Positions 32,184 to 41,233 of a stretch of 64,000 nucleotides of DNA are shown one piece after another. Position numbers and translations under genes: made by a program. Origin of the DNA: an uncultured Desulfobulbaceae bacterium (GTDB taxonomy: Bacteria; Desulfobacterota; Desulfobulbia; Desulfobulbales; Desulfocapsaceae); NCBI GenBank assembly GCA_947311315.1, contig CAMZKN010000070.1:1-64000 (forward strand). Reading direction: 5' to 3'. How positions within the stretch are numbered: position 1 is the first letter of the stretch; each line of letters starts with the position of its first letter. Under the pieces are notes generated by a model that worked only from the letters and a program-made list of their open reading frames with translations, searched no databases and was not told the origin of the DNA.

Positions 32184-33989
32184 TTATTGCAATTGATTGT
32201 CAGTCCACCAGGTCATAAGCAGTTGAAATGGATAATAATAGAGAGGGCTCTTTTCCGGCATTGCAAAGACATTCTTATAACTCAGTCTATAGTATGGTAG
32301 ATACCAGTTAGGTACCAGATAATAACCGTACCAGAGAACCCTGTCCAGTGCCCGGCAGGCAGCAACAAGCTCTTCTTTTTTTTCAGCATAAATTATTTTA
32401 TCTACAAGACTGTCTACCGCAGCAGAATGAATTCCTGCATAATTTCTTGAACCGGGAATTGCTGCCGATGCAGATGTCCAGTAATTTCTCTGTTCGTTGC
32501 CTGGTGATTGTGACTGTCCATAACTGGTGACGATCATATCAAAATCAAACTTTTTGATCTTTTCAACATAGAGTGCCTGATCAATTGTTCTATAGGAGGC
32601 TTGTATGCCAAGCTTTTTGAGATTTTTAACATAAGAAGCCATCACCCTCTCAAAACTGGGAGAAACAAGAGTAATTGCAAATTGAAATGGTTCCCCTTTC
32701 TCATTAACAAGAACCCCACCTTTAACGTGCCATCCGGATTCATTGAGTAACAGTTTTGCTTTTCTCAGGTTGACTCGAATTCCATGCTTACCTGTGGTAG
32801 TTGGTGCTGCGGGAGCAGTGGTGAATACCTCTTTAGGCAGAGTATCCTTAAATGGTAACAGATATTCAAGCTCCAGGGGTGAGGGTAATCCTTTGGCTGC
32901 CAAGATAGAGTTGCTGAAAAATGAATTGTTTCTTGTGTATTGATCAAAAAACAGAGAACGGTTTATCCAGCTAAAATCGAGGGCAAGGCCCATTGCCTGA
33001 CGAACCCGACGATCTTTAAAAACTGTTCGGCGACTATTCATCACAAAGCCCTGGATACCGGCGTTATTATCGTGCGGGAATGGCTTTTTTATGAATTGAC
33101 CATCTGTGAACTTTGGACCTTTGATATCACGTGCCCACTGCTTGGCGATATTAATGGAAATAAAATCAAATTCACCCGCTTTAAATGCCTCCAGAGCGAT
33201 CACCTGATCTTTATAGTATTTTACGGTTATTTGATCAAAATTATACATTCCTTTGCGGGTTGGCAGGTCTTTTGCCCAATACTTTTCATTTCGTTGATAG
33301 GTTATTGATTTTCCAAGTGCAACATGGGAAACAATATAGGGGCCGGATCCTATAGGAGATTCAGGAGTATTTGAAGATGACTCTTCAGTAAATCCATTAC
33401 GGATGTGATATTTTTTGGGCAACACTCTGATCTGCCCGGCAATCAACGGTAACTCTCTGTTAACTGAACTAAAAAGAAAACGTATCCTTTTCTTACCAAG
33501 AATTTCAGAACCTGCAATATCTCTATAGTAAGATTGATAGTGGGGGTGAACTTTCGAGCTTTTCAGTAAAGCAAGTGTATACGCCACATCTTCTGCTGTA
33601 ACGTCACTGCCATCTGAAAAACGTGCCTGCGGATCAAGGGTAAAGATAACTGATTTTTTATCCTTTGCAATTTCAATATCCTGTGCAAGTAATCCGTAAA
33701 CAGAGAAAGGTTCGTCAAGACTTGATGCCATCAGAGGTTCAAAAAGCAAAGTCTCTATTTCCAGGGGTGATTCACCTTTTAAAGTAAATGGATTGAGCTT
33801 ATCAAAGCTACCAATATCATGCAGGGTGACCTCCCCACCTTTTATCGAATTTTCAGAGGTATATTGAAAGTGCTTAAAGTCATTTCTATATTTAAGAGAA
33901 CCGTTAATCGCAATGCCGGAACCGGCAAAAGATGGCAGGGCAATGCAAAAAAATAAAACCTGAAATAGAGAAAACAGAGATAACTGCAA
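32184..33989 (-). CDS. Extracellular solute-binding protein family 5 (YejA-like peptide-binding protein)
   Basis: 601 aa with signal peptide; GGEVTLHDIGSFDKLNPFTLKGE, FTLDPQARFSDGSDVTAEDVAYTL, GSGPYIVSHVALGKSITYQRNEKYWAKDLP. Confidence 0.9.
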   Translation of the reverse strand: MQLSLFSLFQVLFFCIALPSFAGSGIAINGSLKYRNDFKHFQYTSENSIKGGEVTLHDIGSFDKLNPFTLKGESPLEIETLLFEPLMASSLDEPFSVYGLLAQDIEIAKDKKSVIFTLDPQARFSDGSDVTAEDVAYTLALLKSSKVHPHYQSYYRDIAGSEILGKKRIRFLFSSVNRELPLIAGQIRVLPKKYHIRNGFTEESSSNTPESPIGSGPYIVSHVALGKSITYQRNEKYWAKDLPTRKGMYNFDQITVKYYKDQVIALEAFKAGEFDFISINIAKQWARDIKGPKFTDGQFIKKPFPHDNNAGIQGFVMNSRRTVFKDRRVRQAMGLALDFSWINRSLFFDQYTRNNSFFSNSILAAKGLPSPLELEYLLPFKDTLPKEVFTTAPAAPTTTGKHGIRVNLRKAKLLLNESGWHVKGGVLVNEKGEPFQFAITLVSPSFERVMASYVKNLKKLGIQASYRTIDQALYVEKIKKFDFDMIVTSYGQSQSPGNEQRNYWTSASAAIPGSRNYAGIHSAAVDSLVDKIIYAEKKEELVAACRALDRVLWYGYYLVPNWYLPYYRLSYKNVFAMPEKSPLYYYPFQLLMTWWTDNQLQ

Positions 33990-33991
33990 AA

Positions 33992-34918
33992 TTAGAGGCC
34001 TAGTTGTTGAAGCTGTTTGACGACTTTTTCCTGCTCCTCAGTGAGTTCCTTTGGTACCTTAACGCCAATTTTCACATATAAGTCCCCGCGATTTCCGAGT
34101 GGGCCTGTGGGCAAGCCAAATCCCTTTATACGCAACCTGGAATCATGAACAGTTCCAGGAGCAATCTTTACCATGAATTTTTTGCCGCCAATCGATTCGA
34201 CTTCTATTTTCGTCCCAAAGCATGCTTCACTAAAAGATATAAGTTTGCTCACAATTAAGTCATCTCCCTCTCGTGCAAACTGTTTGTCTGGTGCTATTTC
34301 AACTTTAAGGAAGAGATCACCTGGCGGCCCTCCATTGCCTGAAGTGCCACCTTTGCCCTGCAGACGAAGTTTTTTTCCTTCCTCAATTCCTTTCGGAATT
34401 TTCACAGAAACATTTTGTGTAGATCCATTTTTTCTCAAAGTAATTGTTCGTTCTGCACCATTTAGGATTTCATCGAGGGTGACGGTTATCTGGTACGTCA
34501 TATCCTGCCCCTTCTCCGGTGCAGTCTGGCATCCTCCCCCACCACAGCCACCACCCTGTCCCTGGCTAAAAAAAGAGCCAAATGGACTCCCTCCACCACC
34601 TGTAGCAGAACGAAAACTCGTCGATTGCCTGCCACCACTGAATTGGCGCAGGATATCATTTATATCAAAACCTTTAAAAATATCTTCCTGGGAATACCGC
34701 TGACGAAAATCATTGGACCCGTAGAGATCATATTGCTGTTTTTTCTCGGGATCAGAAAGGACAGCATATGCCTCGCTAATTTCTTTGAATTTATCCTCTG
34801 CCCCCTTATCACCTTTGTTCTTGTCGGGGTGAAATTTAAGTGCGAGTTTTCTGTATGCCTTTTTTATATCTGTTGAGGAGGATTCCTTACTTACTCCCAG
34901 TGTTTTGTAATAGTCCAT
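33992..34918 (-). CDS. DnaJ-domain co-chaperone (CbpA-like, no canonical zinc-finger domain)
   Basis: [36 protein letters not shown] (HPD); G/F-rich linker; DnaJ C-terminal domains. Confidence 0.93.
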   Translation of the reverse strand: MDYYKTLGVSKESSSTDIKKAYRKLALKFHPDKNKGDKGAEDKFKEISEAYAVLSDPEKKQQYDLYGSNDFRQRYSQEDIFKGFDINDILRQFSGGRQSTSFRSATGGGGSPFGSFFSQGQGGGCGGGGCQTAPEKGQDMTYQITVTLDEILNGAERTITLRKNGSTQNVSVKIPKGIEEGKKLRLQGKGGTSGNGGPPGDLFLKVEIAPDKQFAREGDDLIVSKLISFSEACFGTKIEVESIGGKKFMVKIAPGTVHDSRLRIKGFGLPTGPLGNRGDLYVKIGVKVPKELTEEQEKVVKQLQQLGL

Positions 34919-35035
34919 ATCTCTCTATTTTATTGTGTGTTTTGTAAAAAATATCGTCTTTTCATATGCACCACACAATATGAATGGTTGAATAGACAGT
35001 CAACTAACTTTTAACGCTTCGATCTGAATAAAAAA

Positions 35036-35069
35036 AAGGGAGTAATTCTCCATTGAAAATTACTCCCTT
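35036..35069 (-). terminator. Rho-independent terminator downstream of ssb
   Basis: 12-bp perfect stem AAGGGAGTAATT (35036-35047) / AATTACTCCCTT (35058-35069); minus strand then reads into a T run (plus-strand aaaaaaa before 35036). Confidence 0.8.
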
Positions 35070-35210
35070 GGTAATAATGCGAATTTTTCAGAAGAAAGGT
35101 TCTAACGCGGTAAACCGCAAGTAAGTATCTTGGAAATATAGACCTATTTTCCCAGCTAAATACTCCGTTCAATTTCTTGTTTTTTATTACAGCTTTTATA
35201 GAGTAAGGTT

Positions 35211-35642
35211 CTAAAAAGGAACTTCTTCTCCCGTTCCCCCGCCGGATTGTGATCCAAAAGGCTCAGGAGGCAGGGGCGGTTCACTAAAACCACCACCCGT
35301 TCCACCACCATCACTGGGACGCGGGGTCAGATTCTGTACACTATTCGCTATAATTTCTGTTGTATATTTATCATTTCCGGACTGATCCTGCCATTTCCTG
35401 GTCTGCAACCTTCCTTCAACGTATATTTTAGAACCTTTAGAGAGATAATTCCCGCAAAATTCGGCACTTGCTGCCCAGACTATAACCCGGTGCCATTCAG
35501 TTTCATCCTTCATGTTCCCCTCTTTGTCTTTCCATTTTCTGCTTGTTGCAAGATTGAGAGTGGCCACAGCAGTTCCGGTTTGAGTATAACGAAGTTCTGG
35601 ATCCGCGCCTAAATTGCCAATAAGAATAACTTTGTTTACCAT
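35211..35642 (-). CDS. ssb: Single-stranded DNA-binding protein
   Basis: [72 protein letters not shown]-terminal ..EEVPF tip. Start set at the ATG after SD-like GGGGAAG; the track's 35648 start is a GTG. Confidence 0.96.
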   Translation of the reverse strand: MVNKVILIGNLGADPELRYTQTGTAVATLNLATSRKWKDKEGNMKDETEWHRVIVWAASAEFCGNYLSKGSKIYVEGRLQTRKWQDQSGNDKYTTEIIANSVQNLTPRPSDGGGTGGGFSEPPLPPEPFGSQSGGGTGEEVPF

Positions 35643-35658
35643 AATCACTTCCCCATGG

Positions 35659-35694
35659 GTAAAAGAGTTTGTAAAAGAGTTTGTAAAAGAGCTT
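35659..35694. repeat. Tandem 12-bp direct repeat x3 (gtaaaagagttt) in the ssb 5' leader
   Basis: gtaaaagagttt gtaaaagagttt gtaaaagagctt immediately upstream of the ssb ribosome-binding site. Confidence 0.9.
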
Positions 35695-35781
35695 AAAAGA
35701 AATATCTACTTCGAAAAGTTCAATATACGATAGAATTAGTTTACCGCAAGTATTCAATTAAAGGTCACCTTGTAAAAACAA

Positions 35782-36918
35782 TCAACGTACCGAAGCATCA
35801 AGCATTTTCGGTAAGCCACCTTTTTCATGGGGAGCAAAACCCATGACTTCCTGCCATATTTCATCGCTTTCCATGCAAAAATAAACACAAGTTTTGTCAA
35901 CCGTTCTCTCTTTTAGAAGAGAATATATAACCTTATACATATTTACACGTTCAGGGCGAAAATATCGATTCTTGCCATCAAGTCCCTGAATAAATTCATT
36001 AAAATAAATGCGAGTTGCCGGGAAACGTTGAATTCCAATGTCTTTCAAGGAGGGCAGAAATCGCAGTGCGCCAAGTGATATCCAGGCAATGGCGTCAGCC
36101 GGTACCACCTCGAAAAGTCTGGTAATTGTTTCAGTGTATTCTTCCTGCCAGTGTGGATGCTCTATAATGGGATCAAAATGAAATGCGAGTTTATATCCCC
36201 AGGCGGCACATTGTTGTGCAGCCTGAATTCTCTCCTCAAATGTGGCGGATCGTATTTCCTGTTTTGCCATAACCGATGTACTGTTCAATGACCAGGCGAC
36301 AATTGTTCTACCTTTGTGGTCGAGATTTTCAAGGTTTGCAATGACGCCGCTTTTAGTTTTTAACTCGAGGACGCCGTTTTTTTTATGGCTCATATAGCGA
36401 ACCAGCTTACTACTCAATGCAGTAAGTCGGTCAATGGCTAAGGAATCGGTAAATTCGCCGGTTCCTATTCGAAAAAACGTATCCTGCTTCTGCTTAAATG
36501 ACTCTTCAAGCTCAGAAAAGAGTTGCTCTGTATTCATATAAAAAGTTAACCAGGGGCTATTGAGATACGCCTGTAAAATGCAATAAACGCAATCAATAGG
36601 GCAATTTGTCCCGGTGTTAAGAACCTGATAATCACAGCATTGATATTCACGTGTTCCTGGACATGGTTTGAAAAAGGTACCTCTATTATTACAGAGAAAC
36701 AGTTGTTTTTTTCCAGCTGTCAAATTATAGACATAGTCATTACTCAGATTGTTTGGTTTTGTCTTTTCGGGAACAACGGACCATGGCAGCTTGGCTCTTG
36801 CCAGTATTTCTTGTGTATACTCCAGGTCTACGCACGACTCTTCCACATAAATTTTATTGATATACCTGGAAGGATCTACCCACGATTGTTTTTGCATTAT
36901 TTCTCCCTGGCAGGCCAT
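35782..36918 (-). CDS. Radical SAM protein related to spore photoproduct lyase (SPL family)
   Basis: CPIDCVYCILQAYL (CX3CX2C radical SAM motif), SPL-like layout; KLAFHFDPIIEHPHWQEEY; CVYFCMESDEIWQEVMGFAP. Confidence 0.88.
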   Translation of the reverse strand: MACQGEIMQKQSWVDPSRYINKIYVEESCVDLEYTQEILARAKLPWSVVPEKTKPNNLSNDYVYNLTAGKKQLFLCNNRGTFFKPCPGTREYQCCDYQVLNTGTNCPIDCVYCILQAYLNSPWLTFYMNTEQLFSELEESFKQKQDTFFRIGTGEFTDSLAIDRLTALSSKLVRYMSHKKNGVLELKTKSGVIANLENLDHKGRTIVAWSLNSTSVMAKQEIRSATFEERIQAAQQCAAWGYKLAFHFDPIIEHPHWQEEYTETITRLFEVVPADAIAWISLGALRFLPSLKDIGIQRFPATRIYFNEFIQGLDGKNRYFRPERVNMYKVIYSLLKERTVDKTCVYFCMESDEIWQEVMGFAPHEKGGLPKMLDASVR

Positions 36919-36919
36919 T

Positions 36920-37789
36920 CTAAGGCAACGTACTTCCGAGTACAGAAGGTCTATACTCGGAGATTAAATCAAGATAGCTGTTGCCAATGGTTGTATTACC
37001 ATGTTTTAGACAGCCATTTCCAAAAACATGTATCTTCTTAACAAACTCTTCGAACGCTAATGTCTGTTGTTCGTTGTTTAACGTTCCAGAATCCAGTAAT
37101 TTTTTCAGGCTATCGATGCGAAAACGATCCATCCCCATCCTGTAGATGCAGGATACCTGATCTTCACGTCCGCCTTCTTTGGTTGTCAGCGGTTTGTCGA
37201 GGAGTAAAAAAGGGAATTTGCAACTCACCCTTAACCAGAAATCATAATCTTCACAACAACGCATCGACTCATCAAAATAACCAACCGACAGAAAAAGTTC
37301 TTTCTTTACCATTACCGTTGACATTCCAACAGCACAAAGTAACAGGCTGTGCTGAAAAATATCACCATGCTTCGGTATATGTTTTTTTTTCTGGTTCAGA
37401 TGAACACCTCTTCGTAACCATTTCTCTTTTGTATGGCTTATAAGAAAATCATTATTATCTCTCATCAAACCATATTGAAACTCAAGTTTTCTCTTATGCC
37501 AATGATCATCCGAATCAAGAAAAGCGATATAATCACATTTGGCCTCTGATATTCCACGGTTTCGTGCTGCTGCAGGCCCTCCGTTTTCCTGTTGAATAAT
37601 TTTCAGCTTTCTTTTTTTCTCTATTGCGAGAAAAGCGAGATAATCTCGAGTTGCATCCGTTGAACCATCGTCAACAATAACAATTTCTTCGCATTGCACA
37701 GTTTGCCTATGGATTGAATCGATTGCACGTGGTAATAATGCGCAACGATTAAAAGTTGGAATAACTACAGATACAGGGCATGATTTCAT
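36920..37789 (-). CDS. Glycosyltransferase family 2
   Basis: SVVIPTFNRCALLPRAIDSIHRQTVQCEEIVIVDDGSTDATRDYL; PAAARNRGISEAKCDYIAFLDSDDHW. Confidence 0.95.
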   Translation of the reverse strand: MKSCPVSVVIPTFNRCALLPRAIDSIHRQTVQCEEIVIVDDGSTDATRDYLAFLAIEKKRKLKIIQQENGGPAAARNRGISEAKCDYIAFLDSDDHWHKRKLEFQYGLMRDNNDFLISHTKEKWLRRGVHLNQKKKHIPKHGDIFQHSLLLCAVGMSTVMVKKELFLSVGYFDESMRCCEDYDFWLRVSCKFPFLLLDKPLTTKEGGREDQVSCIYRMGMDRFRIDSLKKLLDSGTLNNEQQTLAFEEFVKKIHVFGNGCLKHGNTTIGNSYLDLISEYRPSVLGSTLP

Positions 37790-37992
37790 TTTTTATTCAG
37801 CCACCTTTATATTGAACCATTTTTCGAGTTTATTATCAGCTGGATACAGCTTTTTGTAGCCTTGTTATTTTGAAAAATTTAAATTTTATTACATATGGCA
37901 ATTTTTCACAAAAATGCTGTATACTAACAAGTTCAAAGATAATACTCCTTCCTTTTGAGGAAGTCTCAATATTTGCTTAACACGGCTTTAGA

Positions 37993-39489
37993 ATGACCAC
38001 AGAAATACTAATTAACGCAACGAGCTATGAGGTGCGTCTTGCGCTTGTAGAGGATGGAAACCTGAGCGAATTCCATATGCAGAGGCCTACAGATAAAGGC
38101 CTTATGGGAAATGTTTATAAGGGAAGAATTGTACGGGTTCTGCCTGGTATGCAGGCAGCCTTTGTTGATATCGGCCTTGAAAGAACTGGGTTTCTCTACG
38201 TTGATGATGTCTGTGTTGCTTCTAATTCTTCACAATATAATCCTTGTATTACTGATTGTTCTCAAACACCGACCCGCTCTATCGGCCCTCGTATTGAAGA
38301 TCTTATTTCAGAGGGACAGGATTTGCTTGTTCAGGTGAGTAAAGATCCTATTGGAACCAAAGGTGCAAGGTTAACCTGCCATATTACTCTCCCCTGTCGT
38401 AACCTCGTTTTTATACCTCAAACAGACCATATAGGCGTTTCAAGGAAAATTGAAGATGAAGAGTTGCGAGCCGAATTAAAAACGCTAATAGAGGAAATAC
38501 GACCCCAGTCTGCCGGATTTATCTTACGAACGGTTGCCGAGCATGCAACCCGTGAAGAATTAGAGGCAGATATGGAGTACCTACTCATTCTCTGGGATGA
38601 GATCATAGACAAGGCTGACACCAGGGAATCACCCTCTCTCGTGCATGAAGATCTCAGTATTGTTTTGAGATCTATTAGAGATTTTTTCACTATGGACGTG
38701 GATCACCTCATTATTGATGATAAAAATGCCTATGAACAGTTGCTGGCTCACGTACAAACATTTGCACCACAGTTGGCTGAAAAGATTTCTCTCTATCAGG
38801 ATGAAACACCACTTTTTGAAGCACACAATATTGAAGTTGAGATAGGCCGTGCAATTGAGAAAAAAGTGTGGCTTCGTTCTGGTGGATATATCATCATCGA
38901 AAGCACCGAAGCACTCTCGGTAATTGACGTTAATACAGGGAGATACGTTGGGAAAAGTGATCTTAATTCAACAATCTTTAAAACTAATATGGAAGCTGCA
39001 ATTGAGATAGCATATCAGCTTCGATTGAGAAATATTGGTGGGATCATAATTATTGATTTTATCGATATGGAAGATGATGCCCATAGGGAAGAACTTTTTG
39101 CAACCTTCAAAGAGGCCGTTAAAAAGGATAAAAGCAGAAATAATATTCTTAAATTATCTGAATTTGGTCTGGTCCAAATGACCAGAAAAAGAAACAGTGA
39201 AAACCTGCACCAGTTGATGTGTGAACCCTGCCACTACTGTTCCGGTGAGGGTATGATAAAGTCGAGGCGTACCATCTGTTACGACATATTCAGAAAAATA
39301 AGCAGAAAAGCAAAAAGCTCCCACGGCAGTACAATAACATTAAGAGTTCATCAGAAAATTGCCGATATGCTCCATAACGAAGAAGAACCAACTCTGTTGA
39401 AGGTTGAAAAAGATTTCAACAAAAGAATCATCGTCGCCCCCTCGAAAGAGTTACATATCGAAAAATACGAAATAATCTGGCAAAGGTAG
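37993..39489 (+). CDS. rng: Ribonuclease E/G family protein
   Basis: MTTEILINATSYEVRLALVEDG; GNVYKGRIVRVLPGMQAAFVDIGLERTGFLYVDD; VIDVNTGRYVGK; IIIIDFIDMED. Confidence 0.95.
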   Translation: MTTEILINATSYEVRLALVEDGNLSEFHMQRPTDKGLMGNVYKGRIVRVLPGMQAAFVDIGLERTGFLYVDDVCVASNSSQYNPCITDCSQTPTRSIGPRIEDLISEGQDLLVQVSKDPIGTKGARLTCHITLPCRNLVFIPQTDHIGVSRKIEDEELRAELKTLIEEIRPQSAGFILRTVAEHATREELEADMEYLLILWDEIIDKADTRESPSLVHEDLSIVLRSIRDFFTMDVDHLIIDDKNAYEQLLAHVQTFAPQLAEKISLYQDETPLFEAHNIEVEIGRAIEKKVWLRSGGYIIIESTEALSVIDVNTGRYVGKSDLNSTIFKTNMEAAIEIAYQLRLRNIGGIIIIDFIDMEDDAHREELFATFKEAVKKDKSRNNILKLSEFGLVQMTRKRNSENLHQLMCEPCHYCSGEGMIKSRRTICYDIFRKISRKAKSSHGSTITLRVHQKIADMLHNEEEPTLLKVEKDFNKRIIVAPSKELHIEKYEIIWQR

Positions 39490-39532
39490 GTGTTTTTCAT
39501 CTCCCTGAACATGATATAAGGACAGTAATACT

Positions 39533-40909
39533 ATGACATTACGAAGTAAAATCCGACACTCCAAATCCCGTCGTTTTTTCACTACCTTTTTTTTAATTCT
39601 GATTATTGGACTGGGGGCAGGAGGTTTCATTCTTTTTTTTGAAGGCGAACACCCCGTTATAAACCTGGATCAGACCAAAAGTTTTATTGGTAAGAACGGA
39701 GAGATCCTCTACGATGTTTCAGATGGTGGAAATGGCCTTCGATCGATTGTGGTATGGGGAACACAAGGATCCTTTAAAAAAGAGCTCTTTTCCACATCTT
39801 TTCCGCGAGTTTCATATACAGGACAGGCTGGACCACCATCGGATCTAAGAAAAATTACTTTTGATGCATTGAAAGAAGGGTTTAAGGATGGCCCTATGAC
39901 AATCCTTGTTCAAGCTACAGATTTTTCTATGCAAAACTGGTTTAAGGGCAATACAACAATTCTGGAGAAAACCGTTACCGTTGATACAGTACCCCCACGA
40001 ATTCAGATTCTACATAGTGAAAAATATATCTCACCTGGTGGAACTGGAATTTCAATCTACAGACTTTCTGACAAAGATTCCATACATGGTGTCAATGTAA
40101 ATGGTGTTTTTAATCCAGGTTTTCTTGTTGGAGATGGAAGAGATGATACATATATCAGTTATTTTGCATTGCCTTATTATGCAGATACAATTGAATCTCT
40201 GGACGTATCAGCAGTGGATAAAGCTGGAAACAATGGACTGGTCACCTTCACAACTATATTTAAAAATTCGCATTTCAAGAAAGATACTATAAATGTAAGT
40301 AATGGGTTTTTAAAGAGTAAAATACCTGAATTACAACAGTATTATCCGGAAATGAAAGGCGAGTTTCTTGACAAATATCTGTACGCTAATAATACAATAC
40401 GAAAAAACAACAACGCCAAGATTTCTGATCTTTGCAGGAACCCTTCGCCTAAAAGACTGTGGAGTGGCAAATTCAACAGAATGTCTGGAAGTTCCCGGGC
40501 CGGTTTTGCAGACCACAGAACCTATTATTTTAACAAGAAAGCGATAGATAAACAGGTTCATCTGGGAATGGACATAGCTTCTACACGACGGGCAGATGTA
40601 CGGGCTGCGAATTCGGGGATAGTTATATATGCAGAATATCTTGGAATATATGGTAATATGGTAATGGTCGACCATGGCCAGGGTGTTTTTAGTCTCTACT
40701 CGCACCTGAGCCAAATTAACGTCAAACCCGGTGACAACGTGAATAAGAAATCAGTCCTGGGCTTGACGGGAACCACGGGTATGGCAGGCGGTGACCACCT
40801 GCATTTTTCGATGCTCGTTAACGGTATTTTTGCAACACCTAAAGAATGGTGGGACCAGCACTGGGTTGAAGTAACCATCGATGAACCATTAATTGATTCG
40901 AAATTTTAA
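39533..40909 (+). CDS. M23 family metallopeptidase (membrane-anchored)
   Basis: N-terminal TM; C-terminal LysM/M23-like HLGMDIASTRRADVRAANSGIVIYAEYLGIYGNMVMVDHGQGVFSLYSHLS ... GDHLHFSML. Confidence 0.93.
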   Translation: MTLRSKIRHSKSRRFFTTFFLILIIGLGAGGFILFFEGEHPVINLDQTKSFIGKNGEILYDVSDGGNGLRSIVVWGTQGSFKKELFSTSFPRVSYTGQAGPPSDLRKITFDALKEGFKDGPMTILVQATDFSMQNWFKGNTTILEKTVTVDTVPPRIQILHSEKYISPGGTGISIYRLSDKDSIHGVNVNGVFNPGFLVGDGRDDTYISYFALPYYADTIESLDVSAVDKAGNNGLVTFTTIFKNSHFKKDTINVSNGFLKSKIPELQQYYPEMKGEFLDKYLYANNTIRKNNNAKISDLCRNPSPKRLWSGKFNRMSGSSRAGFADHRTYYFNKKAIDKQVHLGMDIASTRRADVRAANSGIVIYAEYLGIYGNMVMVDHGQGVFSLYSHLSQINVKPGDNVNKKSVLGLTGTTGMAGGDHLHFSMLVNGIFATPKEWWDQHWVEVTIDEPLIDSKF

Positions 40910-40922
40910 CAATAAGACCATT

Positions 40923-41090
40923 TTAATCTTCAAAATCGTAATCCGGTCCTTTGCAGAGGGAACAACGGAGAGTTTGATCGTGCTTATCAAAAATCCATTC
41001 CCATCTCTTTTCTTCAATCATGTCGCGTTGTTCAACGCCGCAGGTTACACAAACCCACCTGTCACCTTCTTCTGTTTCAAATAAATGCAT
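40923..41090 (-). CDS. 55-aa double-CxxC (zinc-ribbon-like) small protein
   Basis: Manual minus-strand translation: MHLFETEEGDRWVCVTCGVEQRDMIEEKRWEWIFDKHDQTLRCSLCKGPDYDFED*. Not in the ORF track (below its length cutoff). Confidence 0.7.
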   Translation of the reverse strand: MHLFETEEGDRWVCVTCGVEQRDMIEEKRWEWIFDKHDQTLRCSLCKGPDYDFED

Positions 41091-41233
41091 ATCTTATTCC
41101 CCAACAATTTGTATTTTATCTTGATGCCTGTTTTGTCGATACGAGCCAACACAACCTCTCTGTACCTTATTCTTGATCAAAATACCAAACATTCCCCGAT
41201 TTTTAATTTTTTTGAGTAAATACGTTTTTCTCT

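Noticed and set aside
35503-35757. 84-aa ORF overlapping ssb with repeated KLFY
   Set aside because: KLFY repeats simply reflect the 12-bp DNA repeat; the frame runs into ssb out of frame.
40893-41084. Plus-strand 63-aa ORF
   Set aside because: Overlaps the M23 peptidase end and is antisense to the better-supported double-CxxC small protein.
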